A program made the translations under genes and the position numbers. From Opitutia bacterium UBA7397 (GTDB lineage Bacteria > Verrucomicrobiota > Verrucomicrobiia > Opitutales > UBA953): a stretch of DNA of 13,503 nucleotides. Under the pieces are notes generated by a model. It was not told where the DNA came from, ran no database searches, and saw only the letters and a program-made list of their open reading frames with translations. Each line of letters begins with the position of its first letter. The stretch's first letter is position 1. Below, piece by piece: positions 1-7,232 of this stretch. The stretch spans positions 18,933-32,435 of the forward strand of contig DKND01000114.1 in the NCBI GenBank assembly GCA_002470605.1, read 5' to 3'.

Positions 1-765
1 GATCCGACGTTGCCCAGTCCGGATGCCCCGGCCGGCTCGCTGCACCCTCTGAGCCGCACCCGCGAAAAGATTCTCAGCTCTTTGCGTAAATTAGGTTTCA
101 CGGTCGCCGAAGGTCCCGAAGTCGAAACGGAGTGGCATTGTTTCGACGCCCTCAATACGCCGGCCGATCACCCAGCCCGGGACATGCAGGATACCCTCTA
201 TCTTCCCAAATCTTTTCGCTCCGCCGATGCGCCGCGCAAAGGCGAGGAAGCCATCCTGCTTCGCACGCATACTTCCAGCGTGCAGGTCCGTACGATGCTT
301 TCGCGCAAGCCTCCTTTTCGAATCGTCGCCCCAGGGCGTTGCTTCCGGCGCGATGCGGTCGACGCCACTCATTCGGCCAACTTTCATCAGGTGGAAGGTC
401 TCTGGATCGATCGCAATGTGACGCTGGCTGATCTCCGCGGGGTCCTCGATTTCTTCGTGAAGGAAACTTTCGGTCCGGAGGCTGAGATTCGTCTGCGTCC
501 TTCTTTCTTCCCTTTCACGGAGCCGAGTTTTGAGATGGATCTGCGCTCACCTAATCTCGGCCGTCTGTCCAATCGCTGGCTCGAAATCATGGGCTGCGGT
601 CTCGTCGACCCGAAGGTGCTCGAGCTCTGCGGCTTGAATCCGAACGAATGGTCGGGTCTCGCTTTCGGTCTTGGTCTGGAACGCATCGCGATGCTGGTCC
701 ACGGCATCGATGATATCCGTCTTTTTTATAATAACGATACGCGCTTCCTGCGCCAGTTCGCCTAA
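1..765 (+). CDS. pheS: phenylalanyl-tRNA synthetase alpha subunit, 5'-truncated by the window
   Basis: This is the catalytic subunit of the alpha2-beta2 class II synthetase that charges tRNA-Phe with phenylalanine in the cytosol. The reading frame is open from base 1, so the start lies outside the window; 254 residues are visible. The family is usually about 330-350 residues, so roughly the N-terminal coiled-coil arm is missing. Class II signatures are clear: a motif 1 region beginning HPLSRTREKI, then HPARDMQDTLYL, a motif 2 arginine in APGRCFRRD followed by HQVEG, FFPFTEPSFE, and a motif 3 region with GLAFGLGLERIAML. The conserved alanine of the Phe pocket (AFGLG) is present, as expected for a Phe-selective enzyme. 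The C-terminus ends in the usual RFLRQFA. The TAA stop is followed three bases later by the pheT ATG, so the two subunits are co-transcribed. Identity is secure. Confidence 0.97.
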   Translation, partial: DPTLPSPDAPAGSLHPLSRTREKILSSLRKLGFTVAEGPEVETEWHCFDALNTPADHPARDMQDTLYLPKSFRSADAPRKGEEAILLRTHTSSVQVRTMLSRKPPFRIVAPGRCFRRDAVDATHSANFHQVEGLWIDRNVTLADLRGVLDFFVKETFGPEAEIRLRPSFFPFTEPSFEMDLRSPNLGRLSNRWLEIMGCGLVDPKVLELCGLNPNEWSGLAFGLGLERIAMLVHGIDDIRLFYNNDTRFLRQFA

Positions 766-768
766 GCC

Positions 769-3204
769 ATGAAAGTTTCTCTCCAAGCTCTTGCTCGTCA
801 CGTCGAACTCGCCGGCGTCACCCCCGAACGTCTCGCGGATATCCTCCCGATGCTCGGTCTTGAGGTCGAATCAATCCAGTCTTTTGGCCTCTCACCTTTG
901 CCGCTCGTGGTGGTGGGCGAAATTGTCTCTTTCGAAAAACACCCGAAGGCCGATCGGCTCAGTGTGTGTCAGGTCGACGTCGGCGACGGTGCTCCGCGCC
1001 AGATCGTCTGCGGCGCCAAGAATTTCAAGGCTGGCGACCGGGTGCCCGTGGCTTTGCCCGGCACGGTGATGCCTGGCGGTTTTGAGATCAAGGTATCCAA
1101 ACTGCGTGAAGTCGATTCGATGGGGATGATGTGCTCGGCGGAAGAGCTGGGCTTAGGCAAGGGCGAGGACGGTCTGCTGATCCTGACCCCGCGTAAGCCG
1201 GCCCTCGGTACGCCGCTCAATCAACTCTATGGTGCGCCGGATACGGTCTTGGATATTTCCGTGACCCCAAACCGAGGCGATTGCCTTGGCCTGCGCGGCG
1301 TGGCCCGTGATGTCGCAGCGGCTTTGGGTCTGCAACTTAAGCCACTATCGATCAAGACGGCCGCCGGACTGGCCTCCGCGCCTTCTGCCCAGGAGGGATT
1401 TAAATTCGTCCGCTCGTCTTCCGAATTCTGTCCTTATTATACGCTGCGCACGTTGCGGAATGTCAAAGTGGGCCCGAGTCCGGAATGGATGCGTCGCGAC
1501 CTCGAGGCCGCAGGTCTTCGTCCGATCAATAATGTCGTCGATATCACCAATTGGGTGCTGCTCGAACTCGGTCAGCCTTTGCATGCTTTCGATGCCAAGC
1601 AGGTGCGCGAAGGCATCGAAGCCCGTCCCGCCCGCGAAGGTGAAGAAATCATCCTGCTCGACGGTAAGAAGGTGAAGCTCGAGACTGGCATCTGCGTCAT
1701 CGCCGATGCGGAACGCCCGTTGGTTGTCGCCGGCGTGATGGGTGGCGCTGAATCCGGAGTGACAGATGCGACGACGGATATTCTTTTGGAGTCCGCTTGG
1801 TTCCGTCCTGGCGAAATCCGCCGCGTGGCTCGCCGGTTAGGTGTGTCCACGGATTCTTCTCACCGTTTCGCCCGCGATGTGGATCCCGCTGGCGTCGAGC
1901 TAGCTTCGCGTCTCGCAACCGATTTGCTTATCGAGCACGCAGGAGCTCAAGTCGTCGGTCCCGCCGTCGTAGTCGGGCAGGCGCCTCGCGCCGATGTTAC
2001 GATCGAACTTCCTACCGGTTACGTTGCCGCCAAGCTCGGCACCGCCATCGCTGAGTCCGATATTATCGCGGCTTTCACTCGCTTAGGGTTCACGGTCAAG
2101 CCGAGTGCTCACGGTCTTTCTGTAGTTGTCCCGTCTTTCCGTTCCGACGTCACGCGGCCCATCGATCTGGTGGAGGAATTTGTCCGAATCTACGGAACCG
2201 ACAAGGTGCCCGTAGGCCGTCCGGTCGCGCCCTTGCCCGGCGAAGAGGACACTTTGTCTTCGGTCTTTACGCGCGAGGTTTCGACGCGTCTGGCTGGCGC
2301 CGGTTTCACCGAATGTTGCCATTACTCTTTACGTGATGCCGCCGAATTGAATCGCACGCTCGGCGCCAATAAGGCCTCGGCTCTTGCCTTGGATAATCCT
2401 TTGACGGCCGATCAGACCCACCTGCGCGCTTCGCTGCTCCCGGGCCTGGCTGGAGCGCTTGCGCTGAATCTTTCCGTCCATGCCGACCCGCATGGCCTCT
2501 TCGAGGTCGGTACGGTTTTCCGTCCGCAGGCGGATGGCACTATCCGCGAGTTTATCGCCGTGGCTTTTGCCGCTCTTGCCGAGCCCGTCACGCGTTCATG
2601 GAAATCGCGCGAAGCTTTCGACGGCTTGCGTGCCAAGCGCCTGCTTCAAGATGTGGCTGCGCTTGCCGGCGTCTCCGCTGTACGGCTTTCTTTCGGGCCG
2701 GAGACAAGTGGTCTTTGGCAGACTAATCATGCCGCGGCCCTTGCGGATCGCGGCCGGACCGCCGAAGGGGCTTGTGGCATCCTTGACCTTCGTTGGACGC
2801 GTCTGATCGGGATCAAGGGTTCGGTCGTGGCCGGAGAAGTCATCTTCCCGCGTTCCGCCTTTGCTGAAACCCGTAAGATTCCTCGTTACGAAGCTTTCTC
2901 TTCTTTCCCGCCGGTGACCAAGGATGTGGCCGTGATCGTCCCCGTGGGTATCGCGGCTTCCGAAGTCGAGAGCCGTGTCCGCCAAGGCGCTGCGAAGGCC
3001 GCTGGCAAAGAGTTCGTCCTCGAGTCGGTCAACTGTTTCGACGTCTTTAATGGCGCCGGGCTGCCCGAAAGTTGCCGGAGTTTGGCTTTTGAAATCCGCT
3101 GGCGCCACGCCTCGCGCACCCTCACCGACGAAGAGACTAATCAGGCTCTGGGCGTCGTCATCGCTTCGCTTGAAAAGGGCGCGGGTTGGACCGTCCGCCG
3201 CTGA
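769..3204 (+). CDS. pheT: phenylalanyl-tRNA synthetase beta subunit
   Basis: PheT is the partner of PheS. It binds tRNA and carries the B3/B4 editing domain that clears mischarged Tyr-tRNA(Phe). The 811 residues match the long bacterial form (about 800). Domains in order: an EMAP/OB-type tRNA-binding domain at about 43-150 (VVGEIVSFEKHPKADRLSV, VCGAKNF), the B3/B4 region from about 160 to 390 (SVTPNRGDCLGLRGVARD; NNVVDITNWVLLELGQPLHA; GGAESGVTD), a B5 domain at about 405-478 (ending near PIDLVEEFVRIYG), a catalytic-like core, and a C-terminal ferredoxin-fold anticodon-binding domain at about 704-811 (SSFPPVTKDVAVIV; LTDEETNQAL). ATG at 769 sits in AAGCCATG, three bases after the pheS stop, with no Shine-Dalgarno sequence. 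gatC begins five bases after its TGA. Confidence 0.97.
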   Translation: MKVSLQALARHVELAGVTPERLADILPMLGLEVESIQSFGLSPLPLVVVGEIVSFEKHPKADRLSVCQVDVGDGAPRQIVCGAKNFKAGDRVPVALPGTVMPGGFEIKVSKLREVDSMGMMCSAEELGLGKGEDGLLILTPRKPALGTPLNQLYGAPDTVLDISVTPNRGDCLGLRGVARDVAAALGLQLKPLSIKTAAGLASAPSAQEGFKFVRSSSEFCPYYTLRTLRNVKVGPSPEWMRRDLEAAGLRPINNVVDITNWVLLELGQPLHAFDAKQVREGIEARPAREGEEIILLDGKKVKLETGICVIADAERPLVVAGVMGGAESGVTDATTDILLESAWFRPGEIRRVARRLGVSTDSSHRFARDVDPAGVELASRLATDLLIEHAGAQVVGPAVVVGQAPRADVTIELPTGYVAAKLGTAIAESDIIAAFTRLGFTVKPSAHGLSVVVPSFRSDVTRPIDLVEEFVRIYGTDKVPVGRPVAPLPGEEDTLSSVFTREVSTRLAGAGFTECCHYSLRDAAELNRTLGANKASALALDNPLTADQTHLRASLLPGLAGALALNLSVHADPHGLFEVGTVFRPQADGTIREFIAVAFAALAEPVTRSWKSREAFDGLRAKRLLQDVAALAGVSAVRLSFGPETSGLWQTNHAAALADRGRTAEGACGILDLRWTRLIGIKGSVVAGEVIFPRSAFAETRKIPRYEAFSSFPPVTKDVAVIVPVGIAASEVESRVRQGAAKAAGKEFVLESVNCFDVFNGAGLPESCRSLAFEIRWRHASRTLTDEETNQALGVVIASLEKGAGWTVRR

Positions 3205-3209
3205 TCGCC

Positions 3210-3500
3210 ATGGCTGAAGGTTTCGACATCGACCATCTTGCGAAACTCGCCCGCCTGAATCTGACGGCCGAGGAGAAGGCGCTTTATTCCTCACAGCTTA
3301 ATCAGATCCTCGGCCACTTCCAGACCTTGGCTAAAGCCGACCTCCCCGAGACGATCGATTTGGCTCGGGTGGTTTCCGAATCGGCTTTGCGCTCCGATGA
3401 ACCAGGCCCGGTGCTCGGCGCCGAAGCCGTCACCCGTATCGCCCCCGCCTCTCGCGATGGGCAAATTTCCGTCCCGCGCGTCGTGGACGACGAAGCCTAA
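3210..3500 (+). CDS. gatC: aspartyl/glutamyl-tRNA amidotransferase subunit C
   Basis: GatC is the small stabilising subunit of the GatCAB amidotransferase, which converts Glu-tRNA(Gln) and/or Asp-tRNA(Asn) to the amidated forms. The 96-residue length is typical. The N-terminal FDIDHLAKLARLNLTAEEK stretch is the family hallmark, followed by a helical segment around LNQILGHFQTL and a C-terminal part with LRSDEPGPV and an RIAPASRDGQISVPRVVD-like ending that wraps around GatA in known structures. I chose ATG 3210 because the family motif begins immediately after it. The upstream in-frame ATG at 3186 would add only eight residues and would overlap pheT by 19 bases. The start context is CGCCATGG with no Shine-Dalgarno sequence. 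gatA begins three bases after the stop, and the order C-A-B is the classical operon order. Confidence 0.93.
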   Translation: MAEGFDIDHLAKLARLNLTAEEKALYSSQLNQILGHFQTLAKADLPETIDLARVVSESALRSDEPGPVLGAEAVTRIAPASRDGQISVPRVVDDEA

Positions 3501-3503
3501 GCC

Positions 3504-4961
3504 ATGGCCGACGCCCTTCATACGCTTTCGGCCGCTGAGCTCGGACGACGCCTTTCCGCTGGATTGTTGACGTCCCGCACCCTCTGCGAAGCGCTCATCG
3601 CTCGCTATCATTTGGTGAACAAAAAAGTCGGAGCCTTCACCCACCTTGACGAAGCCGACGTGCTCGCGCAGGCCGAGGCTTCTGATGCCCGTCGCAAGGC
3701 AGGGGAGGGGCGTGGTCCACTTGAAGGTATTCCGGTCGCCATCAAAGATAATATTGCGGTCAAGGGTCAGCCGTTGACGTGTTCGAGCAAGATGCTCGCC
3801 TCGCTGGTTTCACCTTACGATGCGCATGTGACCGAGCGTCTTCGCGCGGCTGGTGCGATTCTTTATGGGCGTCTCAATATGGATGAATTTGCGATGGGTT
3901 CGTCCACGGAGAATTCTGCCATCCAAAAAACTTTCAACCCGTGGGACCTCGCCTGTATTCCGGGCGGATCTTCGGGGGGCAGCGCTGCGGCTTTGGCCGC
4001 CGGTCTTGTCCCGCTTGCCCTCGGCTCCGATACGGGTGGGTCGATCCGTCAGCCCGCCTCGCATTGCGGAGTCGTCGGTTTAAAGCCTACCTACGGGCTG
4101 ATTTCTCGCTTCGGTCTCGTGGCTTTCGCTTCGTCGCTCGATCAAATCGGCCCGATGGCCCGTTGCATCGAAGACTGCGAACTTCTCCTCAGGGCGCTGG
4201 CCTCGGCTGATGCGCGTGACATGACCTGCTTTGGTCCTTCCGATCGTGCGTTCACGCCTGCCGGTGATGCCAAGAAGCTCCGTATCGGCATTCCCAAAGG
4301 TTTTCTCGGCAAGGGGGTGGGTGCAGAGGTCGCCACCGCCGTCACCGCCGCTATTGAGTTTTATCGCTCGCAGGGCTGCGCTATTTCCGAAGTCGAACTG
4401 CCTTCTGCAGATCTTGCTGTCCCGACTTATTATGTCGTGGCGACGGCCGAAGCTTCCTCGAATCTCGGGCGCTATGATGGCGTCCGCTATGGTCACCGTT
4501 CGGCCTCAGCTGGTACGCCCGTCGAAATGATGACGAATAGCCGCTCCGAAGGTTTTGGCGCCGAAGTGAAGCGTCGCATCTTGCTCGGAACTTTCGTGCT
4601 GAGCGCGGGCTATGCCGACGCCTATTATATGCGGGCCCTCCGTGCGCGCTCGAAAATACGGGCCGAATATCTCGCGGCTTTGGCTACGGTCGATGTGTTG
4701 CTGACGCCGACGGTCCCGACGCCTGCCTTCAAGGTCGGCGAAAAGGCTTCGGATCCGCTGCAGCTTTATCTTGAGGACATTTTCACGATTCCCGCGAATC
4801 TCGCCGGGCTGCCGGCGATCTCGGTGCCTTGCGGCAAGTCCGGCCACCTTCCGGTCGGCTTCCATCTCGTGGGCGCACCGCTCTCGGAAGCCAAACTTCT
4901 TGCCGCTGGCCGTCTCTTTGAGGCTGCTCACGGTTTTGCTCATCAACAAGCCGCGCTATGA
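3504..4961 (+). CDS. gatA: aspartyl/glutamyl-tRNA amidotransferase subunit A (glutaminase)
   Basis: GatA hydrolyses glutamine and passes the ammonia through a channel to GatB. It belongs to the amidase-signature family and is 485 residues long, as expected. The Ser-cis-Ser-Lys triad is intact: Lys81 in IPVAIKDNI, cis-Ser156 in PGGSSGGSAA and nucleophile Ser180 in LGSDTGGSIRQPA. This gives the same spacing as in studied GatA enzymes. Other family marks are NMDEFAMGSSTE (about 125-136), GVVGLKPTYG (about 189-198) and the C-terminal FTIPANLAGLPAISVP. The start ATG 3504 is in AAGCCATGG, three bases after gatC. The stop overlaps the gatB start as ATGA (4958-4961), which implies translational coupling of the two large subunits. 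Confidence 0.97.
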   Translation: MADALHTLSAAELGRRLSAGLLTSRTLCEALIARYHLVNKKVGAFTHLDEADVLAQAEASDARRKAGEGRGPLEGIPVAIKDNIAVKGQPLTCSSKMLASLVSPYDAHVTERLRAAGAILYGRLNMDEFAMGSSTENSAIQKTFNPWDLACIPGGSSGGSAAALAAGLVPLALGSDTGGSIRQPASHCGVVGLKPTYGLISRFGLVAFASSLDQIGPMARCIEDCELLLRALASADARDMTCFGPSDRAFTPAGDAKKLRIGIPKGFLGKGVGAEVATAVTAAIEFYRSQGCAISEVELPSADLAVPTYYVVATAEASSNLGRYDGVRYGHRSASAGTPVEMMTNSRSEGFGAEVKRRILLGTFVLSAGYADAYYMRALRARSKIRAEYLAALATVDVLLTPTVPTPAFKVGEKASDPLQLYLEDIFTIPANLAGLPAISVPCGKSGHLPVGFHLVGAPLSEAKLLAAGRLFEAAHGFAHQQAAL

Positions 4962-6463
4962 GTTCTTCGCCTTCAGATTGGGAAGTCGTCATCGGCCTCG
5001 AGGTCCACGTGCAACTCCACACCCGCGCGAAAGTTTTCGCCTCGTCTCCGTGGGGTTTCGGCAAGGAGCCCAACGAGCAAGTCGACCCGGTCGTGTTAGG
5101 GCTTCCGGGTACTTTGCCGGTCGTGAATCGAGAAGCGGTCGAGAAATCCATCCTGTTCGGCCTGGTCGTAGGCTCATCGGTGCCAGAACAATGTGCCTGG
5201 GATCGGAAAAATTATTTCTACCCGGATAATCCGAAGAACTATCAACTTACCCAGAAAGATTTTCCGGTTGTCGTCGGTGGACAGGTGGAAATCGAACTCC
5301 CTGGTGCCTCGCGCAACGTGATGGGCGAACATAAGTTCATCCGCATCCATCATGCCCATCTTGAAGAAGACGTCGGCAAACTCAGCCACGCCGGCAGCGG
5401 TTCACTCGTCGATTACAATCGGGCTGGCGTGCCTTTGCTGGAAATCGTCACCGAGCCCGATCTCCGTTCTTCCGCCGAGGCCGAAGCTTTCCTGCGTTCG
5501 TTGGTCGCACTTTTGACCCAAGCGGGCGTGGCGGATTGTGATATGGAGAAAGGTCAGCTCCGTTGCGATTGTAACGTGTCTATTCGCCGCCGTGGTGCCG
5601 AGAAGCTCGGTACCCGCACCGAGACCAAGAATTTGAACTCTATCTCCAGCGTTCGGGATACGGTCATCTACGAGACTGCCCGTCAGATTCGCGAGTTAGA
5701 GGCCGGTCGCTCCATCACGCAGGAGACCCGAGGTTGGAATGCGGAGCTGAGCCGCGGTTATGTTCTGCGGGATAAGGAAGATGCCCACGATTACCGTTAT
5801 TTCCCAGATCCGGATATTCCGACGTTACGGATTTCTCGTGAAACGGTCGCCCGTTTACAAAAACTTGTTCCGGAAAACCTTTACGATCGTCAGCGCCGGT
5901 ATGTCGAAAAGTTTGGCCTGCCTTTTACGGCGGCCTCCGTGCTGGTGGCTAACCGCGAACTTGCCGAATGGTTTGAGGCCGCCGCTGCCGCTCACCCCGC
6001 TAATCCTCAGGGCATCGCCAACCTGGTGACGAATGACCTGCTGCGCGACCTTGCGGCCTCAGGCGGAGCTGGTGCTGCTCCTGCCGACGAGGTGCTCCCC
6101 GGGGTTTCGCTGGCTTCTTGTCCGATCAAGCCGGCTCAGTTGGCGGGCTTGGTAAAACTCACGGACGATGGCGTGATTTCTAAGCAACAGGCCAAAGAGG
6201 TTTTCGCTGAAATGTTTAAAACAGGTCAAGAAGCGGTCACCATTGTGGATGCGAAAGGGCTTCGTCAGAATAGCGATACGGGCGAACTTGAGAAGATCGT
6301 GCAGGAAGTCATCGCCGATCCAGCTGTCGCGAAATCTATCGCCGAATACCGCGCGGGTAACGAGAAAGCGATCAACGCACTGAAAGGACCGATCATGAAG
6401 CGTACTCAAGGGAAGGCCAATCCGGTCCTCATCGATCAGCTTCTCCGTAAATTCCTCGGATGA
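4958..6463 (+). CDS. gatB: aspartyl/glutamyl-tRNA amidotransferase subunit B
   Basis: GatB binds the mischarged tRNA, activates its side-chain carboxylate with ATP and uses ammonia from GatA. The 501 residues carry the family pattern throughout: VVIGLEVHVQL near the N-terminus (11-20), WDRKNYFYPDNPKNYQLTQ (81-99), the GatB signature SLVDYNRAGVPLLEIVTEPD (149-168), KGQLRCDCNVSIRRRG (198-213) and GTRTETKNLNS. The C-terminal half holds the helical tail domain that contacts the tRNA elbow, ending QGKANPVLIDQLLRKFLG. The start overlaps the gatA stop by ATGA. The stop in turn overlaps the next start by ATGA (6460-6463), so the following membrane-protein gene is likely coupled to gatB. I cannot tell from the window whether the enzyme serves tRNA-Gln, tRNA-Asn or both. 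Confidence 0.97.
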   Translation: MSSSPSDWEVVIGLEVHVQLHTRAKVFASSPWGFGKEPNEQVDPVVLGLPGTLPVVNREAVEKSILFGLVVGSSVPEQCAWDRKNYFYPDNPKNYQLTQKDFPVVVGGQVEIELPGASRNVMGEHKFIRIHHAHLEEDVGKLSHAGSGSLVDYNRAGVPLLEIVTEPDLRSSAEAEAFLRSLVALLTQAGVADCDMEKGQLRCDCNVSIRRRGAEKLGTRTETKNLNSISSVRDTVIYETARQIRELEAGRSITQETRGWNAELSRGYVLRDKEDAHDYRYFPDPDIPTLRISRETVARLQKLVPENLYDRQRRYVEKFGLPFTAASVLVANRELAEWFEAAAAAHPANPQGIANLVTNDLLRDLAASGGAGAAPADEVLPGVSLASCPIKPAQLAGLVKLTDDGVISKQQAKEVFAEMFKTGQEAVTIVDAKGLRQNSDTGELEKIVQEVIADPAVAKSIAEYRAGNEKAINALKGPIMKRTQGKANPVLIDQLLRKFLG

Positions 6464-7164
6464 GCAAAGCTTCAACTTCGCCCTTGGCCGCAGGTATCTA
6501 CGCCGCGCGCGATAATGCCATCCCGTTGGCCGTGATTCTTTTGGCCGCCGCCGGACTGGTCGTCGCTTACAGGTATCAAGTCCCATCTGTCGCGGTCGCG
6601 CTGAATCGTGTCGGTGCGCTGAACAAGGCAAACCCGATGGTGTTTGCGGCGATTTGCACCGCAATCACTTCGGGTCTTATCCCGTGGATTTTCCGGATGG
6701 CAATCCGCGGCCTGCGCCCGCCACATCCCTTAGGCGACCTCATCCATAGCATGATCTGGTGGGCCTTGATGGGAATGCTCGTCAGCTACTTCTATCATCT
6801 ACAGGCGATCTGGTTTGGTGATGAGGCTAATTTGCGTACGGTTCTGTTGAAGGTGTTCGTAGATATGGCTGGCTTCACGGTTTTCATCGGCGCGCCCTTT
6901 AATGCGATTTCGCACCTCTGGAAAGATTGTGGTTGGGACACGGCTCGCCTTCGCACGGCGATGGGGCCGGGGTGGTATCGTCGCTTGGTCTTTCCGAACC
7001 TGCTGACGAATTATTTTGTCTGGTTCCCTGGAACGCTCATTTTTTACAACATGCCGACCGACCTGCAACTGGTCGTGGCTAATTGCATCGGCTGTTTCTG
7101 GGCTCTGATGTGTGCCCGGATTGCGGCCCACTCGGGCGTCCCGATCACCGACGTCCATGCCTGA
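6460..7164 (+). CDS. multi-pass membrane protein resembling the Mpv17/PMP22 family
   Basis: This 234-residue integral membrane protein has about six hydrophobic segments, near residues 20-38, 59-80, 96-116, 130-150, 176-197 and 201-221. I recognised no standard bacterial family. The C-terminal two thirds resembles eukaryotic Mpv17, a small channel-like protein of the mitochondrial inner membrane, segment by segment. LIHSMIWWALMGMLVSYFYH corresponds to the helix ending GGWYKVLD in Mpv17. VFVDMAGFTVFIGAPFN corresponds to MLLDQGGFAPCFLG. The signature block appears as WYRRLVFPNLLTNYFVWFP, then YNMPTDLQLVVANCIGCFW, matching the family's W/P-rich block, its (N)(F)xxVPxxxR element and the following xxxxWN helix. 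The first helix looks additional to the usual four. The alignment was made from memory, so homology is an inference. The gene is ATGA-coupled to gatB and lies 68 bp before priA; context gives no obvious function. Confidence 0.8.
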   Translation: MSKASTSPLAAGIYAARDNAIPLAVILLAAAGLVVAYRYQVPSVAVALNRVGALNKANPMVFAAICTAITSGLIPWIFRMAIRGLRPPHPLGDLIHSMIWWALMGMLVSYFYHLQAIWFGDEANLRTVLLKVFVDMAGFTVFIGAPFNAISHLWKDCGWDTARLRTAMGPGWYRRLVFPNLLTNYFVWFPGTLIFYNMPTDLQLVVANCIGCFWALMCARIAAHSGVPITDVHA

Positions 7165-7232
7165 GGCGGATTTCTTGCCCGCTGGCCATCCCTCGCTTGA
7201 AACCTTGCTCACGTTAGGCGAATCTCACCCTT

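Noticed and set aside
2596..3294. 232-codon minus-strand ORF opposite pheT and gatC
   Set aside because: It lies wholly antisense to well-conserved genes, its protein is rich in low-complexity Arg/Gly/Asp mirrors of sense codons, and no family is recognisable.
6059..6664. 201-codon minus-strand ORF opposite the gatB end and the membrane-protein start
   Set aside because: It is a shadow of conserved GatB coding sequence. Its composition is Arg/Cys/His-rich without domains.
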